From: Seison nebaliae | Taxonomy: Eukaryota; Rotifera; Pararotatoria; Seisonacea; Seisonidae | NCBI GenBank assembly: GCA_023231475.1 | Contig: JALJEE010001086.1 | Coordinates: 1-41,902 of the forward strand | Direction of reading: 5' to 3' | DNA length: 41,902 bases | Made by a program: the position numbers and the translations under genes | Shown: positions 10,248-21,540 of the stretch, piece by piece | Numbering within the stretch: the first letter of the stretch is position 1 | Layout of the letters: each line of letters starts with the position of its first letter | Notes under the pieces: model-generated | What the model was told of the DNA's origin: nothing | Database searches by the model: none | Seen by the model: only the letters and a program-made list of their open reading frames with translations

Positions 10248-11836
10248 TGCGTTAGATCTTGAGAAAAAATAGAATCTTTTCCAATAAATATAATAGAAAA
10301 ATTGGAGAAATTATTAGGAATTATACCCTAAAATGAAAGATTCAAAGATTCAAACATTTTGAAGAAAAATTAACAAAATCCTCTTGTTGTTGTTAAACCA
10401 AAATTTTGAATTTAAAAAAAATATATTTTTCCTTTAAAAACTAAATGATTTAACAGACATTTTTTCATGTTGAGAGAATTTAAAGGAACGTTTAATTATT
10501 TACATAATTAATCCACCTATTTAGTTAAAATAGACATAATTAAATATGATGTTATTGTGAGTGAAGAAGTTGGAGTGTATAAGAAAAAGATGTGTCGTAG
10601 TTATGAGATTTTCATTCTCCAATTTTTTTTCTTTTCATTGATCTCATTCTCTTTATTAAAAATTTAATTGAAATTCATCATTAATTTATTGACGTATATT
10701 TCCTTCATCAAGTAGTGTTAGATTATGGGGAAATATTTGAACTTTTTCTGTAGTTATTTTATTTATTTCATATTCAAAACTGATTGGAAAAATTGGATAA
10801 AAATAATTTTATTTCTAATAAATAAGTGGTAAGAGTTGAATAATAATCTCGTAATTTGAAGAGAGTAAGCTAATAATCTTAATAAAAAATTCATACGAAA
10901 GTTTGTGTAATTGAAAGATTATTAAGTGATATTGTTTTCACATTTGTCTATTATCCTTTTGTACATTTATTTTATTATTATTTGTCAATCTCGAATAACA
11001 CAAATAAATTGAAGAGTGTTTGGAAGAGACACGAAGTGATTGGGAGTGATGTGTATGTAGGAGAAAAGAATGAAATGTATAAATAAAAGAAAATTAATGA
11101 CTTGAATGAGAAATGTGATTTATAGATGCATAGCATTCTTTGTGGGACAGAGAACAATTATCAAGTTCATTACATTGGTTGCATGTGAATGCTAAGTTGT
11201 GTGCGTGTGTGTTGTATACATAGAGATTGAATGGTCACGACTGTGTGTAGAGGTGAAGGCATGATAGAGAGAACGCAAGCACAGTTTAATGTGTGAATAA
11301 CAATGCAGAAGATTCCTGTTGTGGCTGACTCTCCCCATTGTTCAAAAAAAGGGAACATAATTTATGTATCCTATTTCCCTCTATCGAATTAGTCGCTCGT
11401 TCCCAAAATATGGGAAATCTCATTTTATGAAATATCTTTTTAAGAGAAGAAATAATACTTTAGTTTACAATCAAATCTCCTCAATCTAATTTCTCAATTA
11501 ATCCCGTTCATTCTATCCTCATCTAATTTATTAGATATTTGGTCAATAATCTTTTTTTATCGAAAAAATATTTTTTATTAATTTTTCAACAAAACTCATG
11601 AAAAATTGATATATATTTTCATATCTGTTCATTATTATTATTATTATTATGTAAATAAAAGAAGAGAGAACATGTGAAAGGAAGAGAAGAGGGTTGTTGA
11701 ATAGAAGAAGGAAAGAGGATTTTTAATGACCAAATTTCCCCCCACTTTTATAGTAGAACAATATTTTTATCTACTTCTTTCATTCTTCATTTCCTCTCAG
11801 AAATTTTTTTTTCATTCGATTTGAAATAGTTAAAAA
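10248..11836. other. Intergenic region, divergent RPL22/OGT promoters
   Basis: 1.6 kb without a supportable ORF. It separates the divergent RPL22 and OGT genes and so should contain both promoters and 5' UTRs. A short ATT repeat lies at about 11630-11650. Purine-rich (GAAGAGAGAA) and pyrimidine-rich stretches occur close to the OGT start. I see no RNA gene. Confidence 0.6.
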
Positions 11837-14800
11837 ATGTCACATGTACCGTTCGATTCGCAACGTCTAACCGAATTAGCTCATCGCGAATATCAATTGG
11901 GTCATTATGATAAAGCGGAGCAATACTGCACGAGATTATGGGCAAATGACAAGAAGAACACGAACGTTCTCTTACTCATGTCGTCCATTCATTTCCAATG
12001 TGGAAGATTGGATCAGTTTTGAATTTTTCTCATTTTTATTAAAAATTCATAAATTGTTTTCAGATCTGAACGTTTCTGTCAAATTGCTATTTCAGAAAAT
12101 CCAGGATTAGCGGAAGCGTATTCGAATCTCGGTAATGTATTAAGGGAGAAAGGAAGATTATCTGAAGCGTTAGATAAATATCGACGAGCAGTCCATTTGA
12201 AACGTGATTTCATCGACGGTTATATTAATTTGGCGTCAGCACTCGTTCAAGCACAAGATATCGATGGAGCCATTCGTGCTTATCTCAATGCACTTCATTA
12301 TAATCCAGTTAATAATTTCCTTCTCTCAATTCCATCATCTCAATTTTCCATCGATAATAGGAATTGTTCTGTGTGAGAAATGATTTAGGTAATTTGCTGA
12401 AGAACATTGGCCAATTGGAAGAAGCTAAGGTTACTTTAACATCAAAATCTGCTCATTTATTTTTTAATATAAACAAATCATTTCTATTATTCATTTCGCA
12501 TCTAATTATTACTAATTTATCCGCTAATAATTATTGGAAAATAATCTCTAATTATTCATCATCATTTATTCTAAAACCAACTGAAAACTTGTTAATTGTG
12601 GAAAAAAAAAGAAAAAAATGCGTAATTACGAATTATTATTATGATGATTATTATTATTATTATTATCTATAAATTGTTTGTGTTGAATTGTGGATGTTCG
12701 ATTTCATTTCTCATCCATTCGTTCTTTTTCTCCGTTATGGACGATATGATTTGAAATCATTTTAAAAAAATTTATTTAAATTTTTATTCTTTTCAACTTG
12801 GTTTACTTTCATCTCATTTTCTTTTCAAAGAAAAATTCCATTTTAATTTCAAATTGAGGGAAAAGAAACTATAAAAATAAATTTAAGTAAGATCTAAATG
12901 AAGTTAATTGCAAATAAAACTAATTGTGTGTTTCGTCTTTCTTTTCATTTATTTACCACAGTGTTAGAGGTTTGAGATGACAATAAACAAAATATTGATG
13001 GAATATGGTTATTCATCCGAATTATAATAATTACTCATATCAGTGGTCGTCATCTCTATAAGTATTTGTTTAGTAATCACTTATTTCTTCTTTTTCTTCT
13101 TTCTTCTTTATTCAATAGCAAATGAGAAATTTTTTATTTTTTAGTTCTCTCTAAGATTTGTGTCTTTTCATTAAGAATTACTTTCCTCATTAGGAGTCGT
13201 GTCAGCGATGTAAGATGAATGTTGTTCGTTGAGATGTGAATATCAATTGGGAAATTAATTAGAATTTTAGTTGTTGTAGAATTTGCACGCGCAACTCTCC
13301 TGGTGAACCGATTTCGGGCGTAAGAGATCTTCATTTTTTATTTTAAATTATCATTATCCATCATCATCATCATCATATCTTTTTTTTTTTGATAAATTTG
13401 AGAAAAACTCTTCGATAATTTTCTTCGATTTTTCTATGCTGTTTTTCCCGAATGATTTTGATAAAAATTCTTCAAACTTTATCAAAATGTCTTTCGGGAT
13501 GACGATTTCAGTTAATGCGTAAGAATTTTTTCTGGATTTTTTTTCTTCCGTTCTAACCGAGGAAAGCGATCAGTTATGTTTTGATTTTTGAGAAAAAAAA
13601 AACATTTTCCTACCCGTTTCCGCTAACGTAGAGATGTGTCAATTTTAATACTCAAAATTCCAACAGGCATGTTATTTGAAAGCAATTGAAACGAATCCAA
13701 CATTCGCAGTCGCTTGGAGTAATCTCGGATGTGTCTTCAACTGTCAAGGAGAAGTTTGGTTGGCAATTCATCATTTCGAAAAAGTTCAAATTTTTTCTTC
13801 TGTCAATTATCATTTAAAAATTATTTAAATTTAATTTTCTTCAGGCAGTTCATTTGGATTCGACATTTTTCGATGCTTATGTCAATTTGGCGAATGTTTT
13901 GAAGGAAGCGAAAATTTATGATCGTGCCGTCACCAATTATTTGAGAGCACTTCAATTAGCTCCAACGAATGCAATAATTCATGCCAATTTAGCCTGTGTC
14001 TATTATGAACAGCAATTATTGGATTTGGCTGTGGAGACGTATCGAAGAGCGATAGAAATTCAACCGAATTTCCCCGACGCTTATTGTAATTTGGCGAATG
14101 CGTTGAAAGGATTGGGAAAGGTACAGGAAGCGGAAGAATGTTATAATAAGGCGTTAGAATTGAAACCGGAACATGCAGATTCGTTGAACAATTTAGCGAA
14201 TATTAAACGGGAACAAGGACAAATTGATGAATCGATGCGATTATATTGGAAGGCGTTGGAAGTCTATCCAGATTTTGCTGCGGCTCATTCGAATTTGGCA
14301 AGTGTACTCCAAACACAGGGACGATTACAAGAAGCGATTAAACATTATCGTGATGCAATTCGTATTCAACCTACATTCGCTGATGCTTTTTCAAATATGG
14401 GAAATGCATTGAAAGAAATGGGAGAAGTTCATGGAGCGATGAATTGTTATCTTCGAGCAATTCATTTAAATCCAGCATTTGCTGATGCTCATTCGAATTT
14501 GGCATCGATTCATAAAGATTCTGGAAATGTGACAGAAGCTATTCAATCATATCGTACAGCTCTGAGATTGAGAACGGATTTTCCTGACGCTTATTGTAAT
14601 TTAGTTCATTGTCAACAAATCATTTGTGATTGGACAGATTATGATGCTCGAATGAATAAAATCGTTACGACGGTACAAGATCAATTGGATAAAGGAAGAA
14701 TTCCATCAGTTCATCCACATCATTCGATGCTCTATCCATTGACTCATACACAACGACGATTGTTAAGTGGAAAGCATGCACAATTGTGTACGGAACGAGT

Positions 14801-16913
14801 GATGATGTTGAAACATCAGACATTCTCATACGAGAAAGCTCTGGAATTTTCTCCGAAGAAAAATTTCCGTTTGAAAATCGGTTTGGTGAGTTCTGATTTC
14901 TGTAATCATCCAACATCTCATCTCATGCAAAGTATTCCGGGAATGTTCGATCGACGATATTTCGAAGTATTCTGTTATGGTTTATCAGCTCATGACGGGA
15001 CGACATTTCGAGCAAAAATCGAAAAAGAAGTAGAAAATTATGTGGATCTAAATCAAATCAGTTGTAATGGGAAAGCGGTGAATCGAATACATGAGGATGG
15101 TATACATGTTCTCTTGAATATGAATGGATATACAAAAGGTGCAAGAAACGAAATATTTGCATTGAAACCTGCACCAATTCAAATTATGTGGTTAGGTTAT
15201 CCTGGTACTTCTGGTGCGTCATATATGGATTATATTATTCTTGATCGAACAACTGCTCCATTAGAATATGTGAAACAATATTCAGAGAAATTAGCATATA
15301 TGCCACACACATTCTTCATTGGAGATCATGCACAAATGTTTCATCATTTACGAAATAAATTATCATTATCACGACCAGAAGATGTGGAGCAAGCACAACA
15401 TTCACCCGAATCATATATTCGAGATAATGTGGCAGTTTATAATCATCCAGATTTCGATGAATTAATTCCAAAAGTGAAATCTGCAATAAAAATCGAACAA
15501 GAAACCGTTTCATGGAATGGAGAGAATGTGAAAGTTCCATTCTATTTCTTACCATTAACACCATTAGATACGATTCATGGACAATTACAAGTCATTCAAG
15601 AAACAGCCGTCCAACAACAACAACAAACAATGGCACAATTAAATGCACAAGTTCAACAACAGACTAGTAATCCACAATTACAACAACAACTTATCCAACA
15701 ACAACAACAATGTCAACCGATGACGATGCATCAAATAATTTTAGATGCCGATTTACCTGGTGTTCATAATGGAACAACAATTATGCATACATCACCGAAA
15801 CATGCGACTGGTGAAATTACACCAAATTTTGGAATTATTACGACGAGGAAACAATATGAATTACCAGAGAATGCTATCGTTTTTGCGAATTTTAATCAAT
15901 TGTATAAACTCGATCCGCCAACAATGAAATTATGGTGTCGAATCATTCTCGATGTTCCCAATTCTGTACTTTGGCTCTTGAAATTTCCACCAGCTGGTGA
16001 ACCAAATCTCATACAATTCGCTCAGAAAATGGGAGTGGAATTAAATCGAATAATCTTTTCCAATGTCGCATCAAAAGAAGAACATGTTCGACGTGGACAA
16101 TTAGCAGATGTTTGTCTCGATTCACCATTATGCAATGGACATACGACGAGTATGGATATGTTATGGGCTGGAACTCCCGTCATCACTTTACCGTTAGAGA
16201 CGTTGGCAAGTCGAGTAGCTGCGTCGCAATTAATGGCATTAGGTTGTCCCGAATTGATTGCGAAAGATGAAGATGATTTTGTGAGAATTGCTGCTAAATT
16301 AGGAACAGATTTGAATTATTTACAAAAAACGAGAGCCAAAGTTTGGCATGCTCGAATTCATTCTCCTTTATTCGATTGTAGTTTATATACGAGAGATTTG
16401 GAACAATTGGCGAAACGTGCATGGGACACATATGAAGTTGATACGACAAAAGAGAATATGATTCATATAACTGATATTGAATCGTTGAGTAAGGAAGAGT
16501 GTGAGGAAGCGAAAAATGGAAGTATTGTCGGTGGGAAATCATTAAAACAATTAGCGGATGAAGCACAACAAGCAGCAGCTGAATTTAAAATGAAGAAAGA
16601 TCAACAAGATCAAACACAATTAACACAATTCGATAATATTTCGAAAAGTCTCAAAATTATCAATTCATTTCAACAATCGCCTAAACAAGAACAACAACAA
16701 CAATATGAGATGCCTCTCGCCCCAATTAATGGTACGAACGATGGTTCTAACATGATGAAACATGATCAACAAAATCTCCCTCAACAACAACAGCAACAAC
16801 AACAACAACAACATTTAAATGGTAATGGACCATCGAATAATAATAATAATAATGCAAATAATGGATTAAGAGAAATCAAACAAGAATTGGAAATGTTAAA
16901 TGGAAAAGTTTAA
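11837..16913 (+). CDS. OGT: UDP-GlcNAc:peptide O-GlcNAc transferase
   Basis: Exons 11837-12015, 12064-12307, 12361-12429, 13667-13783 and 13845-16913 give 1225 residues. The enzyme adds single GlcNAc to Ser/Thr of nuclear and cytosolic proteins. A short N-terminus ([21 protein letters not shown]) leads into a long TPR superhelix (to about residue 500; repeats such as [20 protein letters not shown]). The catalytic half keeps the conserved [55 protein letters not shown] and [17 protein letters not shown], so it should be active. Two features are unlike the human protein: a Gln-rich insert between the catalytic lobes (about residues 791-827) and a ~145-residue tail with Gln and Asn runs. Intron 3 (12430-13666) is 1237 nt; the other three are 48-61 nt. 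All donors are GTT. Confidence 0.97.
13446..13499 (+). other. Hairpin in OGT intron 3
   Basis: The left arm 13446-13465 (TCCCGAATGATTTTGATAAA) and right arm 13478-13499 are reverse complements apart from a 2-nt bulge and about one mismatch, with a 12-nt loop. A ~20-bp stem is far longer than expected by chance nearby. It could be a structured intronic element, a small foldback repeat or a short hairpin RNA. The sequence does not say which. Confidence 0.5.
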
Positions 16914-17428
16914 AATTAAAGATGAAATTTCTCAAATGTTTATCTGAAGAATAGAGAGAGACGTGTGAAGAGAGGGAAAGTTTAGATTCGATATTTCATT
17001 TAAGACTTTTTTCTTCTAATCTTTTATCTAACATTTCGAATGAACATTTTTGATTCAACATTTATCTTATTTTCTCTTTTCTATTTATATCTTTATTCTG
17101 ATTGACATATAATTTCTCTTCAATTTGATCTTGGCGTAAAATTGTTGGGAGATTTTAGTACTTTCCTCCAATCCTTCTCCTCATACATATATCATTTCTT
17201 TTTAATCTTTAATGAATTCGCTGAATTTTTTCTCAGAATTCCTTCAACATTAAATTTAGAATTTTATTCTTTCTATTTTACCGCTTCTCTCACTTTTTTT
17301 TGGAAGGAAATATTTTCTTCAAAATTGATTTTCAATTTATAAATAAGAAAAACGAACGAAAAATCTTAAAAATTTTTTGGATTATTATCGAAATTAAAGG
17401 AAATTTATAAAAATATTTCTTCTCGCTT
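16914..17428. other. Convergent 3' regions of OGT and the mucin-like gene
   Basis: 515 bp of T-rich DNA between converging stop codons. It must hold both 3' UTRs. An ATTAAA occurs directly after the OGT stop. No ORF here has codon structure resembling the genes around it. Confidence 0.5.
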
Positions 17429-20400
17429 TCAACATCGACTGATGTTGCTTGGTGAGAACATGTTCTGTTTCTTCTGTACAACGACAATCGATTCGTCTGT
17501 GGTGGATAAAGAATTTTGTAGATCATCTGACAATCCCGACGTCGATGACGACGATGATGATGATGTGTTGGATGAATTATTTCTATAATCATTCATCTGG
17601 ATATGTTGTGGATAATTTTGTTGGTTGTTATTTTGAGTGGAAGTTGGATGGAATGGTAATTGATTAATGATATTTCCAGGAATTGAATTCATTTGAATAA
17701 TTTGTTGATGAGTGTGAATGTTTGATGTTGGAAAGCGTTGGATGAAATTACCATTCATTAATTTATGATTTTGAGATTGATTATGTGGGAAATTATATTG
17801 GAGTGGCATAAGAGATGGATGTGGAATAATCGTCGGACGATGAAGATGTTGTGGCATTGACAAATGAATAGATGGATTATCTTCTGTATAATAATTCGAT
17901 TCCATACAATTACTGATGGTGCCACTCTGTAATTGACTTTCGATTTTTTTTGTTTTTTTCCCATTTCTCTTCTTCGGTTTCTGTGGAATATCTTTTAAAA
18001 TTTTTGATGGTATTTCATCATTCGATTTTCCTCTTTGCTTCTTAGCTGATTGAGATAAAGATGAAGTTGAAGTTTGGAGAAGATATGGACGTGCATCAAC
18101 ATCATAACTTGTTCTTTCAGAAACATCAGTTTCGGTGGAGACCATACGATTACTATTGAATCGTCGACGGAATTTCTGTTTGAGGAAACGAGACGATTTT
18201 CTTTCTAATTCTCCTGGAAATGTTCTCAGAAAGTTATATGTTCCATGAGATCGTCGTCGTAGATGACTATATCCGAGAACGATTAAGAAAATAATCATTA
18301 ATGTGGAGAATGCCGTCGCTCCAGCAATATAGATACCTAGCCATGCCGAATCAGTCATTCGAATTCGATCGTCGGCGAGAAAATCGAATAAATTTCTTGA
18401 ATTTGGTGAAATTTCTGTTGTTGTTGTTTTTGTTGTGGTGTTGAAATTGAAAAAATTATTGTTCATTTCCGAAGATTTATTGAGTGTGGTGATTGACGGT
18501 TTAATGGGCCAATTATCAGGTTCGTTTTTCACATTGTGAAAAATGGGTAATTTATCATCAGTTTCAATGGGAAAGTCATATGTTGTTGTGGTTGTAGATT
18601 GATGAGGAAATGTTTCATCAACAAATTTTCCTTTCTCTTTAAACTTTTCCTTAAATTTATTATAATCATTCAAATTCACTTCATATTCTGCTGTTGTACT
18701 AGCAAATCCATTTACACGTTTAGACGATGAATATTCATTAAATCGATGAGAATTGAATTGAGAGATTGTTGAACGTTTTCCCTCTATGTTTTCACGTTGA
18801 ATTGCGTAAGAGAAAGGGAAAGTGAAAACTGAGAGATTTGTGGGATTTCTAGTAAACTGAAATTGTCGACGAGGAGTAGGGGAAATGTTGTTTGGTTTAT
18901 GTAAATTAGCTTCATAAAAATTTGGTAATAAATTCTCTTCGGGTTCTCGTATAGGTGAGTTTGTTAGAAATTTACCATAATTATCATATTGATCGTAAAG
19001 TGTGGTGGTGTCAGGAAAATCATTGAATAATAGAAGATTGTTAATTGTTGTGTTTTGTCGATGTTCCTGTGTAGTTGAATTAGAAAAATTGTCATGATGA
19101 TGTCGAGAACAATTGAGACATTCAATTATGGGAAATTGGGAAATTGGGGTGAATGTGATTGAGTCTTTCTTTTTCGAAGTTGAACTAACATCAAGTGAAG
19201 ATGTGGATACTTCCTTAAACTGAGGCTTTTGTGTCATCATTATCGAAGTAGTAATATTAAGAAACGGTGTAATTGGTTCGGTGTAATTGAAAAGATCGTT
19301 ATAATAGCTGGATGATGAGACAATCAGTTTTTTCTGCTTCGGAATTTTAGTGGGAACTTTATGATTATTCCCTTTTCCCATTGCCTTATATTTCGTTAAA
19401 CTTTCTTCAGTAACATTTCTTAAATGAGACTCTCGATCACTTACAGTTGCTTTCTTTAACGATTCGTATGTTTGATAATTTATTAAATTTGACGATTCAG
19501 TTGACGAATGATTTGGAATAAGAGAAGATTTATCAGTTTTCATTTTTTTCATGGGAAAGATGGTGCTGTGAAATAAAGTTAATTTTTTAGTCTTATCAAT
19601 AACGTTTGGGGAATGTATTTCCGTTATATCTGGTACTTCATTCTCATAGAAAGCAACTTCTCGATTGGTCGGTAAGATGATATTTTCTTTATCGAACTTA
19701 TGGTTCGAACTATTAAGTGGAACTAATGATGATGAAAGTTGATCATTATTAGAAATTGCTTCATTATTTATCGTTTCCGTTGGAAGTGTTTCAATTTTTT
19801 CAGAATAAGATATATGTTTGTCTGATGATCTAGATGATGTTTCGGGTATTCTTGAGAACAATTTTGTAGGATGTTGCGATATTGATGAATTTGTTATAGC
19901 ACTTTCGCCACTTTCTGGAAACGTTGTCATTGTTGATAAGATTAATGGAATTGTTGTAGGAGACATCGATATTCGTTTCGTTGAATTTATTTTTTTCGTC
20001 GTTGAACTCGAAAATGTGGATGGTATTCCTTCCGATAATGTGGAAGATGATATCACTGAAGATGTTGATGATAATGTGGTTGTTGATGTGGTTGTTGAAT
20101 TTGATGATATTGTGGTTGTTAATGTGGTTGTTAATGTGGTTGTTGATGTTGATTTGGAAGATGATGATTTGGAAGATGATGATGATGATGATGATGATGA
20201 TGATAAAAATGATGATGATAAAGATGGTGAGGATGAGACTGAAGTCGATTCTGTGGGAAGTTTGAATATAGCTGGATTGTTGATGTTTTTTGAAATGATT
20301 ATTTGTGGTTCAGTTAAATTGGTGATATCTGTCAATTCTTTTACATTCTTTTCACCAATACTTTCTGCTAATGAACTATTTTTTTTGGTTGAATTATTCT

Positions 20401-20581
20401 CACGTTCTGGAGTTGGCAGTGGAATTGATGTTCTGGAATAGATAATCTCTTGTCTATTCATGACAGTATTGATAGCCTCCACGGTAGCAACCATGGTAAC
20501 ATTACTTATTCGACTTTTTACCAAAATGAAGTGAATATAAAAGATGATTAGTTGAAGATGCCATTTATGAAGCATATTCAT
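17429..20581 (-). CDS. Large Ser/Thr-rich type I membrane protein, single exon
   Basis: Starting at the Met before the hydrophobic leader (MLHKWHLQLIIFYIHFILVK), the ORF encodes 1050 residues without an intron, which is unusual here. The ectodomain (about 740 residues) is rich in Ser, Thr and Asn, with a poly-Ser run and TTSTTTL-type stretches. It has many N-x-S/T sites but very few cysteines, so it looks like an extended glycosylated stalk rather than a folded domain. One membrane segment (SAWLGIYIAGATAFSTLMII, about residues 745-772) is followed by RRRSH and a ~275-residue cytoplasmic tail with basic clusters (RRRFNSNR, KKRNGKKTKK), Pro/His/Gln/Asn-rich parts and a poly-Ser run near the end. 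I do not recognise a family. A TATATATA element lies about 65 bp upstream of the start. Confidence 0.75.
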   Translation of the reverse strand: MNMLHKWHLQLIIFYIHFILVKSRISNVTMVATVEAINTVMNRQEIIYSRTSIPLPTPERENNSTKKNSSLAESIGEKNVKELTDITNLTEPQIIISKNINNPAIFKLPTESTSVSSSPSLSSSFLSSSSSSSSSSSKSSSSKSTSTTTLTTTLTTTISSNSTTTSTTTLSSTSSVISSSTLSEGIPSTFSSSTTKKINSTKRISMSPTTIPLILSTMTTFPESGESAITNSSISQHPTKLFSRIPETSSRSSDKHISYSEKIETLPTETINNEAISNNDQLSSSLVPLNSSNHKFDKENIILPTNREVAFYENEVPDITEIHSPNVIDKTKKLTLFHSTIFPMKKMKTDKSSLIPNHSSTESSNLINYQTYESLKKATVSDRESHLRNVTEESLTKYKAMGKGNNHKVPTKIPKQKKLIVSSSSYYNDLFNYTEPITPFLNITTSIMMTQKPQFKEVSTSSLDVSSTSKKKDSITFTPISQFPIIECLNCSRHHHDNFSNSTTQEHRQNTTINNLLLFNDFPDTTTLYDQYDNYGKFLTNSPIREPEENLLPNFYEANLHKPNNISPTPRRQFQFTRNPTNLSVFTFPFSYAIQRENIEGKRSTISQFNSHRFNEYSSSKRVNGFASTTAEYEVNLNDYNKFKEKFKEKGKFVDETFPHQSTTTTTYDFPIETDDKLPIFHNVKNEPDNWPIKPSITTLNKSSEMNNNFFNFNTTTKTTTTEISPNSRNLFDFLADDRIRMTDSAWLGIYIAGATAFSTLMIIFLIVLGYSHLRRRSHGTYNFLRTFPGELERKSSRFLKQKFRRRFNSNRMVSTETDVSERTSYDVDARPYLLQTSTSSLSQSAKKQRGKSNDEIPSKILKDIPQKPKKRNGKKTKKIESQLQSGTISNCMESNYYTEDNPSIHLSMPQHLHRPTIIPHPSLMPLQYNFPHNQSQNHKLMNGNFIQRFPTSNIHTHQQIIQMNSIPGNIINQLPFHPTSTQNNNQQNYPQHIQMNDYRNNSSNTSSSSSSSTSGLSDDLQNSLSTTDESIVVVQKKQNMFSPSNISRC

Positions 20582-20645
20582 ATATTCTTCTAAAAATTTT
20601 TTTGAGATTCCAAACAAGTAATTTAGTATAAGTGAGAAAAAACAG

Positions 20646-20654
20646 TATATATAT
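20646..20654 (-). promoter_or_regulatory. TATA-like element upstream of the large mucin-like gene
   Basis: TATATATAT about 65 bp upstream of the ATG on the minus strand, allowing a short 5' UTR. The remaining spacer to 21162 contains AAC repeats (about 20995-21015) and no ORF of note. Confidence 0.35.
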
Positions 20655-21162
20655 TTTTTACATCAAAGTGGAAGAATTAATTAATTCTCGTTTTGAAACG
20701 GCGAAAAAAGTATTGACGCGTAACAAATGACTCTGGTTTTTCTATCAGACAGAAACGTTGAGAATGATATTCATTTCGGTTATGTCTATAGCGATTAGTT
20801 ACGATCAACTAGCAGATAATTGTCAAAATAATTTGAGAGTAGATGCGAATTAGGAGGGTGGTCGATGATTCTTTATTTTTTTGAAATTTGAATCAAATTA
20901 TTCTTTTCACTGACTTGACGTGGACTCACGAAAAAAGAGAAACGTTAAATGATTCAGCTGAGTGAAGGGCATCTTAACTATCCTCACTCAATACCAACAG
21001 CAACAACAACAAGAACGACAAGAAGATAATAAACAATAACCGCAATAACCAATAAACCGGAACGACCAACAACAGATACATGACATATATTTAGAAAGAT
21101 ATGATCTATTCAAAAATTTATAAAATTGGATGATGGTCAATAAAAGGAAAATGAAGAGAAAG

Positions 21163-21540
21163 TTAATAATTTGTAAAATGAATGAGGAGGATGTTGAGGA
21201 ATAAATAAACGACAAATGAATTTGAAGGTGTCACTATTCCCCCTCGATTGCATCCATGAGTTGAGCAGAAGCAATAGTAATCGCGTCGTGTTCCATCGTT
21301 GAACTCCGCACATGACCAGTCAAGTGAACGAAATGGTATTGTTATCAATGTCGAGCAACTTCGTATTATTGTGTATTTGGTGGATAAGTTGTTTAATTGT
21401 GCAACTTTCTTCACACATTGCCCACTGCATGGTCGTAATAATGTTGAGGTAATATTGAATGGATCGTCACATGTCTTGTCTAGTAGACTGTTGCAAACAT
21501 AACATTGAAGATCGTTATCATTATTCAATTTGTACATTTC
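21163..21540 (-). CDS. Ly6/quiver (QVR)-type GPI-anchored protein, last exon
   Basis: The exon starts after ATATTCAG and reads into LQCYVCNSLLDKTCDDPFN, then CSGQCVKK, RSCSTL, DWSC and YYCFCSTHGCNRG. Ten cysteines are spaced as in three-finger Ly6/uPAR proteins, and CDDPFN with the CFCSTHGCN end points to the sleepless/quiver branch, which modulates potassium channels and acetylcholine receptors in insects. The last ~19 residues (NSFVVYLFLNILLIHFTNY) are hydrophobic without a cytoplasmic tail, as expected for a GPI signal. The Ly6 domain normally follows a signal peptide directly, and none is present before LQC, so at least one upstream exon is missing. I could not find a convincing one between 21541 and 24000. 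Confidence 0.75.
   Translation of the reverse strand, partial: EMYKLNNDNDLQCYVCNSLLDKTCDDPFNITSTLLRPCSGQCVKKVAQLNNLSTKYTIIRSCSTLITIPFRSLDWSCAEFNDGTRRDYYCFCSTHGCNRGGIVTPSNSFVVYLFLNILLIHFTNY

Noticed and set aside
12364-12672. ORF extending OGT exon 3 for ~80 codons
   Set aside because: It is read-through into intron 3; the OGT protein continues cleanly at 13667 and the extra part is AT-driven low-complexity sequence.
19818-20441. 207-codon acidic ORF on the plus strand
   Set aside because: Antisense shadow of the Ser/Thr-rich mucin-like gene: Ser and Thr codons read as Asp, Val and Asn on the other strand.
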